The notes under the pieces are model-generated. The model searched no databases and had not been told where the DNA came from. It saw only the letters and a program-made list of their open reading frames with translations. This document shows positions 52,302 through 60,174 of a DNA stretch of 64,000 bases, piece by piece. Both the position numbers and the translations under genes were made by a program. Origin of the DNA: Candidatus Woesearchaeota archaeon (GTDB taxonomy: Archaea; Nanobdellota; Nanobdellia; Woesearchaeales; GW2011-AR9); assembly GCA_016188115.1 (NCBI GenBank), contig JACPIK010000002.1, positions 1,314,077 through 1,378,076 of the forward strand. Reading direction: 5' to 3'. Each line of letters starts with the position of its first letter. Position 1 is the first letter of the stretch.

Positions 52302-52757
52302 ATGCGTACAATTATCCTAATACTAAGCATCGTTGCTTTATTACTCGTTGCTGGCTGTGCTCAAGAAGCAGTCCAACCTGAACAAAAAGCAGCTGTTGCT
52401 CAAGAAGAATTTGTTCCAGCACCTCAAGTAACTGGTCAAGTATACCAAGTTGTAATGGAAAGCGGTGAATTTATGCCATTAGATCTTGTTATCAATGTTG
52501 GTGATACCGTTGAATGGGTTAATGTTGACTACCGTGAACGTCCTGAAGCAGCTGATGACTATCGTGGCAATCGCGATCTTCGTAACGATGAAAATCCTGA
52601 AGTAAGCGTTCGTTACACCGTTACGTTTGAAACTGGCGAAGTTGATGCTGATCTTGTCGCAGGTGCAACTGTGCAATACACTTTCATGCAACCAGGTCAA
52701 TATTTCTACTTTAACAAATACGAACCTGCCATGCGTGGTAGTGTAATTGTAGAATAA
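52302..52757 (+). CDS. Lipoprotein with cupredoxin-like domain, copper ligands missing
   Basis: A 151-aa protein with a signal peptide and lipobox VAGC (C19), to be lipidated by an enzyme such as Lgt. The C-terminal 100 residues look like a plastocyanin-type beta sandwich (MPLDLVINVGDTVEWVNVDY; then MQPGQYFYFNKYEPAMRGSV). At the usual type-1 copper positions there are no Cys or His, so it cannot be a normal blue-copper protein. GGAGG at 52291-52295 gives a clear RBS, and TTTTTAAATA (about 52244) the promoter. Confidence 0.75.
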   Translation: MRTIILILSIVALLLVAGCAQEAVQPEQKAAVAQEEFVPAPQVTGQVYQVVMESGEFMPLDLVINVGDTVEWVNVDYRERPEAADDYRGNRDLRNDENPEVSVRYTVTFETGEVDADLVAGATVQYTFMQPGQYFYFNKYEPAMRGSVIVE

Positions 52758-52795
52758 ATACATTTTTATTTGATTTATTTCTTTACTTTTTTCTC

Positions 52796-53779
52796 ATGGC
52801 ACATAAAATTGCATTATGGATGAATGGGAGTTCCACGAATCTACGTGGCAGAATTCTTCATGATCTTCAACGCCGTTATACGGGAGACAATACATCTGTC
52901 TATCGTGCTGGTGATTCTTACAAACCTCTTTTAGACGCAGATGTTGTCGCCATCTTTGGTGGTGATGGGACTGCGATGCACGTTCTTAATGGTCTAATTA
53001 AAGCTCGAGGTAATCAAAAAGGAGATTTTCCTCAAATTCTTGTTCTTCCTTATGGTAATGGCAATGCCTTGGGGTATAGTCTTGGCACGCAGCATCGCAA
53101 AGAAGCACCAAGTATTTTAGAAAGAACTATTGAAAAAGATCTCACCCAAACAGTTTCGATTCCACTCATTGAAATTAAAGTGCCCTTGCAGGATTCTCTT
53201 TACTTCACCTTTGCCAGCGTGGGTTTAGATGCTCAGGTAGTGAATGAGTATGAAACAATTTGGCGTCCACGTTGTGGTAAAATGGGGTATATCCCTGCTG
53301 GGTTACGTCATCTTGCAGCATTAACACCTCTTTACGGCAAAGTAGAAAATTCTCAAGGATATTCCTTTGACCAAGATGGAGTTCTAAACACCACTCTTCA
53401 CCCTCTTGATAATCTTATCGCCTCTCAAACGGTAACATTCGGTGTTGGAACGACGCCTCATTACGGATGGGGACTCAAAGCACTGCCATTTGCAGAACAG
53501 GCTCGTGGATATGGGTTGATGCATGCTCGCAGCTTTAATCCACTTGGTCGCGTTGCTCACTTTTTAGCTCACATCCATTCATTTTGGTCTGGACAATATC
53601 GTGGTCCTCTCGTGAATGATGCTATAACTGCAGAACTTACCCTGCGTGCAACACAAGAAAAAATGATGCCATTAGAAGTAGCTGGAGATGTTATTGGGTA
53701 TGTTCCTAGTGTAACATTTCGTGTTGCGCCGCAATATACATTTAGATTTATTACTGCTACTCGACCCACACAATCTTAA
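52796..53779 (+). CDS. Diacylglycerol/lipid kinase-family protein
   Basis: A 327-aa member of the DAGK catalytic/sphingosine-kinase superfamily. VVAIFGGDGTAMHVLNGL is the nucleotide-binding GGDGT motif, PYGNGNALGYSLGT the second, and PLEVAGDVIGY near the end matches the LxxDGE-type region. It likely phosphorylates a lipid or isoprenoid alcohol; in an archaeon ether lipids or polyprenols are candidates. It follows the lipoprotein gene by 38 bases. Confidence 0.85.
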   Translation: MAHKIALWMNGSSTNLRGRILHDLQRRYTGDNTSVYRAGDSYKPLLDADVVAIFGGDGTAMHVLNGLIKARGNQKGDFPQILVLPYGNGNALGYSLGTQHRKEAPSILERTIEKDLTQTVSIPLIEIKVPLQDSLYFTFASVGLDAQVVNEYETIWRPRCGKMGYIPAGLRHLAALTPLYGKVENSQGYSFDQDGVLNTTLHPLDNLIASQTVTFGVGTTPHYGWGLKALPFAEQARGYGLMHARSFNPLGRVAHFLAHIHSFWSGQYRGPLVNDAITAELTLRATQEKMMPLEVAGDVIGYVPSVTFRVAPQYTFRFITATRPTQS

Positions 53780-53805
53780 TATACTTCTGGTTTCTTCTCT
53801 ACCTT

Positions 53806-53907
53806 ATGGATTGCCCCAAGTGCAAGTCAAAAGAGATCCAAGAAATCGACGCAGAACTTCTCACATTCTTTAAGTGCCGTAAATGCGGTTATGATGATAG
53901 TAAATAA
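53806..53907 (+). CDS. Tiny zinc-ribbon protein, 33 aa
   Basis: The frame reads MDCPKCKSKEIQEIDAELLT then FFKCRKCGYDDSK. Two CXXC knuckles separated by about 17 residues form a complete rubredoxin-like zinc ribbon. Such very small ribbons are common in DPANN archaea. It lies 26 bases after the lipid-kinase gene and is likely co-transcribed. Function unknown. Confidence 0.6.
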   Translation: MDCPKCKSKEIQEIDAELLTFFKCRKCGYDDSK

Positions 53908-53981
53908 AGTGTACCAATTTTGATCCTGTGGTGTTTTTAACAGCGAAAGGCTTATAACCTTCTCCCACTGCCAACGTCGCT

Positions 53982-54110
53982 ATGAGAAAAATGCATACCA
54001 AACAAAAGCGCAATTTACGAATTCGCACTCACAATAACGGTCGCAAATACGTTAAGAAATATGTAGCTAAAAAAGCACCTGCTCAAACCGTAGCTAAAGT
54101 AGTAGAATAA
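53982..54110 (+). CDS. Small basic protein, 42 aa
   Basis: The frame from ATG 53982 reads MRKMHTKQKRNLRIRTHNNG and then a Lys-rich stretch with KKYVAKKAP. The strong positive charge suggests RNA or DNA binding, like a small ribosomal protein, but I cannot match it to a known one. AGGCTTATAACC at about 53947-53958 is a TATA-like promoter. The stop lies three bases before the convergent TrmB-like gene. Confidence 0.5.
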   Translation: MRKMHTKQKRNLRIRTHNNGRKYVKKYVAKKAPAQTVAKVVE

Positions 54111-54112
54111 AT

Positions 54113-55225
54113 CTATTTTTTCGCTTTTTGCCACAATTCTTCAAAGTATTTTCGATAGGCTAGAATTGTTTCTTTGTTTTTGTTGACAATGACTTGATAT
54201 TGTTTTTCTGTGTAGACAAAGGTTGCAATTTTTGTATCTGAAATCATCACGCACGCTGGACCTTGGAGCTCTCTGGGTAGAAAACGTACAAGGTAGTCTT
54301 TCTTGGCTTTGGTACGTGGTGTAAAATAGTCTCTACTTTTTTTGTCATCATAGGCTACTAATCGTACTTTCACATTACGGGTGTTTCTATCTTCATGCCA
54401 AGCATTGCTCCATTCTACTGTGTAGATATCAGCAAGTTCTTTAGACAATCCAAAGCCGACACTATCTTTCGTATTTTCAATCACTTCCCAGAATGCTTGT
54501 AAAATGCCTTCTTTGCCTTTGTAGATTCGTACTTCTCGATTCCAGATGGTGTTAAACAAAACTCGGTTATTATCAGCAATATTCTTGTTATCAATATGGA
54601 TTGCCAAAGGATGATCGTTCCACATCACAATTAATGTAGAATTGCCAAAGGTAAATGTAGTGGTGATTGATTTTTCCTCGAGGGGTAATTGATCGCTTTC
54701 CGCCAGTTCTAATTTGATTTTTTCAGAACTTAAAATCTTAAGGGGAATTTTCAAATTAACTCGTCTCGTATTCCAAATCTCAAAATGTACCGAAAACGCA
54801 CCTTTGAAGAGATTCAGAGAACCATGAACAAACACAGTCTGCTGTTCTTTAAGCATTAAATTAAGCGCGGTCTTGACACCTTTCAAACTCGAATATACTT
54901 CTACCTTTGGCACATCTTCTTTAGGTTTACGCATCTTCTCCAATTCTGGTAATACGTCTTTAATTTGCTCTTCGCGTTCTTTGAGTAGAGAAAGGAGTTG
55001 CTGTGGTTCTGTGGCGAGGAAATACTTCTTGTTATCTTTAATCACAGAACTAACCAATCCAGCATCATGCAGTTTCTTAAGCCGATCATAGGTAAACGTG
55101 CGATTCATACTGTTCTTCTTCGCGATCTCACTCGCTGTCTCTTCACCATATTGTAGCAAATAGAGATAGACTTTGACCTCTGCTTCCGTGAGGCCAAACT
55201 GTTGCAAGACTGCTTCTTTGTGCAT
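54113..55225 (-). CDS. TrmB-family regulator with duplicated sensor region (paralogue 4)
   Basis: A 370-aa protein, longer than the other three. The winged helix is LQQFGLTEAEVKVYLYLLQY, then NRTFTYDRLKKLHDAGLV. Two sensor units follow, each opening with a VxxYxxxxG segment (KVEVYSSLKGVKTALNLMLK and REVRIYKGKEGILQAFWEVI). A duplicated effector domain may allow two ligands or an internal dimer. A TTGTC-N12-GACAA repeat spans its promoter. Confidence 0.85.
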   Translation of the reverse strand: MHKEAVLQQFGLTEAEVKVYLYLLQYGEETASEIAKKNSMNRTFTYDRLKKLHDAGLVSSVIKDNKKYFLATEPQQLLSLLKEREEQIKDVLPELEKMRKPKEDVPKVEVYSSLKGVKTALNLMLKEQQTVFVHGSLNLFKGAFSVHFEIWNTRRVNLKIPLKILSSEKIKLELAESDQLPLEEKSITTTFTFGNSTLIVMWNDHPLAIHIDNKNIADNNRVLFNTIWNREVRIYKGKEGILQAFWEVIENTKDSVGFGLSKELADIYTVEWSNAWHEDRNTRNVKVRLVAYDDKKSRDYFTPRTKAKKDYLVRFLPRELQGPACVMISDTKIATFVYTEKQYQVIVNKNKETILAYRKYFEELWQKAKK

Positions 55226-55255
55226 ATATCTGGTTTGGTCTGCCTCTTTTTAAGA

Positions 55256-55277
55256 TTGTCGTTTTAAAATAAGACAA
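55256..55277. promoter_or_regulatory. Inverted repeat enclosing the promoter of the fourth TrmB-like gene
   Basis: TTGTC (55256-55260) and GACAA (55273-55277) enclose GTTTTAAAATAA, a TATA-like core about 30 bases from the start codon at 55225 on the leftward strand. A regulator bound here would compete with TBP/TFB. Confidence 0.5.
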
Positions 55278-55346
55278 CATAGGATTAAATAAAACATATT
55301 TTCTTACTTAAGAGTAACAAATAATAAAAATTAGGTGAAAACTACT

Positions 55347-56390
55347 ATGGATCCATTACGTCAACAACTCTATGATGAACTCGAAGCACGCATCGGCAAC
55401 ACACCGCTTGTGCAATACGCTGGTGAGCTTCCCAACAACAATCGTCTCTTCCTCAAACAAGAATGTGATAATCCTTTCGGTTCACATTACGATCGAGTTT
55501 ATGTAGAACTATTTCGTGAGTTCGAAGAACATCGAGGACTCACACCTGGTTCCAAAGTTCTTGAAACAACCTCGGGAACAGCTGGTACTGCATTTGCAGG
55601 TATTGGAAGAGTTCTGGGATATGAATGTCACGTTGCTATCCCTGAAGGCGTGGATGAAGCCATTGTTCGTGTTACGCGAGAACATGGTGCGACTATTTAT
55701 CGTACACCTGAAAATGAGTATGTAAGTGGTTTTCCTAATTTTCTTCGAGAGTTTCTTCCACAACATCGAGATTTTTATTTCCTGAATCACTCTATGGGTA
55801 AACGCGCTGGGGCTGGTTTTAGTAACAATGGAATAACACTACAAGCTTTTGAAGCAATTGCGTATGAAATTATGCAAAAAGTTAGAGTTGATATCTATAT
55901 GCCTGCGGTGGGCAATGGGTCAACAGTTCTTGGTGTAGCTCGAGCCTTGAGTCCAAAAACTAAAACTATTCCTTTCGAATCTGTTCAAGCAGCAGTGATG
56001 TACGATCAAAAATATCCTGGCCGATACGAACAACGCTTTGGCATCAAACCTGGAACATTGCCACGTCATCGTCTACGTGGTACCAGTTACCAAGGTATCG
56101 ATTTTCCCCACATCAAACACGCAGTTGAAGCTGGTTTAATCAGCGACGCCATGTTAGTCAGCGATCGCTGGCAAGACCACCACTATCAAGAACGTACTGG
56201 CAGAAAAACCTTCAAAGAATTACCTCATTGGGATCAAACCTTTACTGGCTATGAAGATGCTGGCCGTTCCACACGAGCAGGTATCGCGTGTGCCATAGAA
56301 GTTGCGAAGTCTGTCAAAGATCAAAATATCGTGATTCTTGCCTACGACAAAGCAGACAGATATGATTCAGAAGCAGTGATACCCTACTAA
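55347..56390 (+). CDS. Cysteine-synthase/CBS-fold protein lacking the PLP lysine
   Basis: ATG 55347 has AGGTGA eight bases upstream and gives 347 aa. The start ARIGNTPLVQY and ETTSGTAGTAFAGIGRVLGY match fold-type II PLP enzymes, but the segment that should read NPxGSxKDR is NPFGSHYDR, with Y48 in place of the Schiff-base Lys, and SGNTG is SGTAG. It may bind a substrate without PLP chemistry, or have a regulatory role. The rest of the fold is intact, so it is not a broken gene. Confidence 0.75.
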   Translation: MDPLRQQLYDELEARIGNTPLVQYAGELPNNNRLFLKQECDNPFGSHYDRVYVELFREFEEHRGLTPGSKVLETTSGTAGTAFAGIGRVLGYECHVAIPEGVDEAIVRVTREHGATIYRTPENEYVSGFPNFLREFLPQHRDFYFLNHSMGKRAGAGFSNNGITLQAFEAIAYEIMQKVRVDIYMPAVGNGSTVLGVARALSPKTKTIPFESVQAAVMYDQKYPGRYEQRFGIKPGTLPRHRLRGTSYQGIDFPHIKHAVEAGLISDAMLVSDRWQDHHYQERTGRKTFKELPHWDQTFTGYEDAGRSTRAGIACAIEVAKSVKDQNIVILAYDKADRYDSEAVIPY

Positions 56391-56395
56391 AAGAT

Positions 56396-56968
56396 CTACC
56401 GAGAATATGCTTGCTGTAATCGATCACACACATCATCAAAGTTGGTTCCGTCCCAACGTACGACTTGAGGATGTCTATATGATTCATTAAATCTATTGAC
56501 TGGCATAATCCCCAAACCCCGAGGTCTGTGCTCTAACCAGCTATCCATGAATTCTGGGAAATCATCGTAGAAGACACGCCCATGTACTGCTCCTTTTCTA
56601 GTAGAAATATGGGAACCATACGCTTCATCGCGTGGAGCGATGTGTTTTTCACACCATCGTAATTTTTCTGCTGCTGCGTGGGGCATGTGTCGAGGTGCTC
56701 TGGTTAAAATATCAATCTCGAAACCGATTTGTATAGATGCATCTAATATCCTAAAACCGTCTTCGATAGGTTCAAGTTCTTCCCACCAACCAGGACGTAG
56801 TCTGATGAGGTTAATGAGATTACCAACATAGGGTGGAAGATCTTCTTTCCAATATACAGGATAAGGTGGAGATAGGTTGGAATATTTTTCCATGTCTCTT
56901 TCCATTGCTTTGACGTAATTCGCAAGTGAACCATCAAGATCAAAGAGAGCAGATTTTACAATAGGCAT
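56396..56968 (-). CDS. HAD-family phosphatase, 5'-nucleotidase-like
   Basis: A 190-aa HAD protein with SALFDLDGSLANYV as motif I (nucleophile Asp and the +2 Asp), EIDILTRAPRHM as motif II and VFYDDFPEFMDSW as motif IV. Cap residues between motifs I and II are helical. This resembles the NT5C/YqfW deoxyribonucleotidase group. Substrate unknown. Convergent with the CBS-like gene. Confidence 0.78.
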   Translation of the reverse strand: MPIVKSALFDLDGSLANYVKAMERDMEKYSNLSPPYPVYWKEDLPPYVGNLINLIRLRPGWWEELEPIEDGFRILDASIQIGFEIDILTRAPRHMPHAAAEKLRWCEKHIAPRDEAYGSHISTRKGAVHGRVFYDDFPEFMDSWLEHRPRGLGIMPVNRFNESYRHPQVVRWDGTNFDDVCDRLQQAYSR

Positions 56969-57023
56969 ACTATCTATTTCTGTTGTATTCTTTATAAGAA
57001 TTTTTGGATAAAAATTAATTTTC

Positions 57024-58787
57024 CTAACTATAATACCATTTTCCTTCGGTTCTCTGCTCTCGGTCTTTCACTGACCCTACATCATTCACGCGAGGACGGC
57101 GAGAAGTCATATCTCTGCGTAAAGTGATGTTCAAATCTTTCAAAAATCGATTCATGCCTTCTTCCATCTTAAATGGTCCTTCCATCTTTCCATGAACTGC
57201 TGGAGTTCCTGAAAAGACAATTAAACGAGTAGAAATATAATCCAGAAACATCAAATCGTGATCTACAATTAAGACAGTAATCCCTCGTTCTTGTGCCACA
57301 TTACGAATGATTTTGGAAATTTTTAGACGCTGTTCAACATCAAGATATGCTGAAGGCTCATCTAACAAAAATAATTGAGCATCTTGTGATAAACAATGCG
57401 CAATAGCCACACGTTGTAACTGTCCTCCTGACAACTCAGACAATTTTTGAGTTAAAAGTGGTTCAATATCCATTGCTCCAATGAGCTGATAAGAATATTT
57501 TTCAATTGCTCGTTGTAGAAATTCACTTACAAGCAAATCAGAGTCACTCTCCAGATACTGTGCTTTATAGGCAACTTTAACAGAAGTATCAATGACACCG
57601 GAATCGGGTGTAACTAACCCTGCAAGAATTTTAATCAGCGTGGTTTTTCCAATGCCATTCTCTCCTAAGATTCCCACTACTTCATCTCGATGTAGCGTTC
57701 CTGCACCAATCTCTAAAGTAAATTTACCTAATGTTTTTTTGAGTGCTGGCCAAGAAATAAGGGGAAATGGTATAGCTCCTCGGCTATCTTGTGCTTTTTC
57801 AAATTTGATAGCATGGTCACGGAATCGTACATTTTCCTCACGCAAATATCCTTCTAAGAATGCATTGATACCTTCGCGTGTTGCTTTCAATCCTGAGACA
57901 ACACCATACGCGCCTTCTTGCCCATACATTATGTTAAGATACTGAGTCATGTAATCTAAAATAATTAAATCGTGCTCGATTACCATGACTGCTGTTTTTT
58001 CATCAGCAAGACCGTGGATAAATTCTGAGACTTTGACACGCTGTTTAATATCTAAAAAAGAAGTTGGTTCATCAAAAAGAAATAAATTTGCATTTTTCAA
58101 AACACTTGCAGCAATCGCAACACGCTGCAATTCTCCTCCAGAAATTGTCGCAATCTCATTATCCAGAAAATGGGTCAATTGCAATTTCTCCACAACACTC
58201 ATCATTGTCCCTTTAGAATCAACTCTTGCGAGTAATTCACGCACTGTTCCTTTAGTTTGTTTCGGTATCAAATCTACTTGTTGCGGTTTGTAGCTAAGTG
58301 TGATCTCATTTTTATTGAGTTTCTCGAGAAATTTTTGTGTTTCAGTGCCTTTGAAATGATTAATGACTTCTTTAAAATCGGGAGGATTTTCGAAACGGCC
58401 AAGATTTGGTTTGAGCATATTCGCCATTATCTTAAGCGCGGTTGATTTTCCAATACCATTTTTCCCTAGAATTCCGGTTACACTGCCAAAAACTGGCGTA
58501 GGTAACAAATACAACTCGAACATATTTTGTCCATAACGATGAACTGGGTCTTTGCTAAGAGTATCCGGCAGATTAATGATTTGAATTGCGCCAAATGGAC
58601 AGCGATTAGGACAGATTCCGCAGCCTGTACATAACATCTCATCAATACGTGCTTTCTTATCTGGTTCTCCGGGAGTAATACATTCTGTTCCTGCGCGATT
58701 AACCGGGCACAATTTAGCGCAAAGATAATTCCCACACTCATCAGGGCGGCATTTTGTTCGATCAATAACAGCAATACGCTTACGCAT
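57024..58787 (-). CDS. abce1: ABCE1/Rli1 ribosome-recycling ATPase
   Basis: A 587-aa twin-ABC protein that splits ribosomes after termination. The N-terminus has the two [4Fe-4S] clusters (CRPDECGNYLCAKLCPV and CTGCGICPNRCPFGAI). NBD1 has Walker A GKNGIGKST and signature ISGGELQR; NBD2 has GENGIGKTT and LSGGQLQR. Its Fe-S clusters link it to the SUF system elsewhere in the window. Universal in archaea, absent from bacteria. Confidence 0.97.
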   Translation of the reverse strand: MRKRIAVIDRTKCRPDECGNYLCAKLCPVNRAGTECITPGEPDKKARIDEMLCTGCGICPNRCPFGAIQIINLPDTLSKDPVHRYGQNMFELYLLPTPVFGSVTGILGKNGIGKSTALKIMANMLKPNLGRFENPPDFKEVINHFKGTETQKFLEKLNKNEITLSYKPQQVDLIPKQTKGTVRELLARVDSKGTMMSVVEKLQLTHFLDNEIATISGGELQRVAIAASVLKNANLFLFDEPTSFLDIKQRVKVSEFIHGLADEKTAVMVIEHDLIILDYMTQYLNIMYGQEGAYGVVSGLKATREGINAFLEGYLREENVRFRDHAIKFEKAQDSRGAIPFPLISWPALKKTLGKFTLEIGAGTLHRDEVVGILGENGIGKTTLIKILAGLVTPDSGVIDTSVKVAYKAQYLESDSDLLVSEFLQRAIEKYSYQLIGAMDIEPLLTQKLSELSGGQLQRVAIAHCLSQDAQLFLLDEPSAYLDVEQRLKISKIIRNVAQERGITVLIVDHDLMFLDYISTRLIVFSGTPAVHGKMEGPFKMEEGMNRFLKDLNITLRRDMTSRRPRVNDVGSVKDREQRTEGKWYYS

Positions 58788-58917
58788 AGAGAAGAATCAA
58801 GTAGCCTCTTTTATATTAGTTTTGGTCAGATCGAGAAAGATGTTCTACTATGCCCTAGTTCCAGGCAGTGCACGATCAAATGTGAATAAAACCTCAGTCA
58901 TTATGGCTATCTCCTAA

Positions 58918-59531
58918 CCTTTGCATACCAAAAATAGGATTATTTCTCATATCCTCCTCTATCAAGACCGTTTTCTAAACCGTTTCTAAAAAGGACCTTA
59001 TTACACCAGGGCAATTCTCCTTGAACTGATTGTCTAAGATTACGCAGGTTTCCTTCTTCAAAGTGGGCGGCATCTACTAATTTAATGTCAATTGTTCCTT
59101 TCACTGTTCTACAAAGAATATTGCCCTCATGTGGGGCAGTCGAATACATGCCAGTTAAAGCGAAAGTGTATCCCATTGCATTACCAATTTCAAACGATAC
59201 TCCTTCACGTAAATCAACATTTCTTTCTAATCGTTCCAGCTGCTGTTCTAATGATTTGTGGGGAAAACGTTGCATACCAAATACTTTTAGTGCTCCTTCC
59301 TCTTCATAGAATAATGGTTTAGGAAAAAAGTCAGGTACTTTATCGTACAAGTGTTCTAATTTTGCATATTCTTCAGGCAAATCGTACTCTTTCTCACGAG
59401 GAACAGCAACCACTAGTAAACTTTCACCCGTTGGGCGACTTACATCATAAATTATTTTTTGTGTTCCATCATCTGAAAAAAGCGTTATGCTAGAATCAGA
59501 GTATTCATTTCCTAATCCTTTGCATACCAAA
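58918..59531. repeat. Short repeated motif around the gene at 58940
   Basis: CCTTTGCATACCAAA occurs at 58918-58932, just past the stop of the leftward gene, and at 59517-59531, near its start. The core TTGCATACCAAA appears again at about 59265-59276. The in-gene copies are read in different frames, so shared protein sequence is not the cause. Confidence 0.4.
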
Positions 59532-59560
59532 GATCTAATATGTTCTTTAATGTCACTCAT
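58940..59560 (-). CDS. Small APH/kinase-like protein, 206 aa
   Basis: The C-terminal half has APHEGNILCRTVKGTIDIKL ending in VDAAHF (H144, N147, D163), which resembles the catalytic loop and metal Asp of aminoglycoside-phosphotransferase-like kinases. A conventional Gly-rich loop and Lys are not obvious, and the length is short for an APH. It may be a reduced kinase or a pseudo-kinase. Two other kinase-like proteins occur in the window. Confidence 0.5.
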   Translation of the reverse strand: MSDIKEHIRSLVCKGLGNEYSDSSITLFSDDGTQKIIYDVSRPTGESLLVVAVPREKEYDLPEEYAKLEHLYDKVPDFFPKPLFYEEEGALKVFGMQRFPHKSLEQQLERLERNVDLREGVSFEIGNAMGYTFALTGMYSTAPHEGNILCRTVKGTIDIKLVDAAHFEEGNLRNLRQSVQGELPWCNKVLFRNGLENGLDRGGYEK

Positions 59561-59635
59561 AAGTAATAATAATTTAAGAGTTTAATTATAAACTTTTTGA
59601 GCAGAATTTAAAAAAAGGCGTATCTTTTGTATACT

Positions 59636-59800
59636 ATGCAAAAATGTTCTATCTGTACTAATAAAATCGCCGAACTTTTTCTAAGCAAGATTAAAGGTAC
59701 CATTGTCCACAAGTCAGGATCATCCAAACAGTATCCTGTGTGCTTTGAATGTCAGAAAAAATTCAAAACAAAAGAAGAACTAATCGCAAAACTAAATTAG
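59636..59800 (+). CDS. Small zinc-ribbon protein, 54 aa
   Basis: The frame MQKCSICTNKIAELFLSKIK ends with a CFEC knuckle and a basic helix (KFKTKEELIAKLN). CSIC and CFEC give a four-Cys zinc site. AATTTAAAAAAAG about 20-30 bases upstream is the TATA box, so the gene is leaderless. It precedes tRNA-Thr by 74 bases. Function unknown, possibly translation-related. Confidence 0.68.
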   Translation: MQKCSICTNKIAELFLSKIKGTIVHKSGSSKQYPVCFECQKKFKTKEELIAKLN

Positions 59801-59874
59801 TCAATATCTTTCTTTGACAAATCAACTTGGAATGACGATACCTTAAAAAAGAAAACGCATTTTGTGAATTCAAT

Positions 59875-60108
59875 GCCTCTGTGGCTCAACGGTACTTTGC
59901 GTAAGTAAATTTTGCGCGAAGCGTAAAAGAGCGACTGCTTCGTAACAAACTTTTCAAAAAAGTTTGATCAAAATCGAGAAAGCAGTAGGTTGAGGGTTCA
60001 AATCAACCTTTTAGGAAAAACTTGTGGCAGCAAGTCCTAGAAATGCAAAACATTTCTCATGGCTTGACCAAAACAAGCCTAAAAGTTGTGAATGTCCCTC
60101 CAGAGGCT
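59875..60108 (+). tRNA. tRNA-Thr(CGT) interrupted by three introns
   Basis: Exons: acceptor GCCTCTG/CAGAGGC (discriminator T60108), D-stem GCTC/GAGC with loop AACGGTA, anticodon stem ACTGC/GCAGT with loop TTCGTAA (anticodon CGT at 59941-59943), variable AGGTT, T-arm GAGGG-TTCAAAT-CCCTC. Introns: D-loop 59894-59927 (34 nt), anticodon 37/38 at 59945-59980 (36 nt), and T-loop 59/60 at 60003-60094 (92 nt). The mature length is 72. The BHB motifs are: T-loop helix TTCA/TGAA with bulges AAT and TGT; anticodon helix TTCG/CGAG with bulges TAA and AAA; D-loop helix ACG/CGT with bulges GTA and AAA, then CTTTGCG/CGCGAAG. A T-rich run ends the gene. Confidence 0.94.
60003..60094 (+). repeat. T-loop intron of tRNA-Thr, homologous to the tRNA-Phe T-loop intron
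   Basis: A 92-nt intron with closing stem CAAC-CTTTTAGG/CCTAAAAG-TTG (one bulged C) and three hairpins: ACTTG-TGGCAG-CAAGT, GAAATG-CAAAA-CATTTC and GCTTG-ACCAAAA-CAAGC. The last has a 5-bp stem and 7-base loop and abuts the closing stem, as a T-arm abuts an acceptor. The reverse strand at 16885-16975 is the related copy in tRNA-Phe. Confidence 0.87.
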
Positions 60109-60174
60109 TTTTTTTTCTTTTCTTCCACATCCCTAACCACTATCCTTATTAATCAACCTCTATTTCCTAGATGT

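Noticed and set aside
59875-60108. SRP RNA or RNase P RNA as an explanation for the folded region
   Set aside because: After removal of three segments with BHB boundaries a complete tRNA-Thr remains, with all stems and invariant bases; nothing in it matches SRP or RNase P signatures.
60022-60174. Long start for the ABC ATPase gene
   Set aside because: The frame runs into tRNA-Thr and its T-tract; the ATG at 60175 matches the usual ABC N-terminus.
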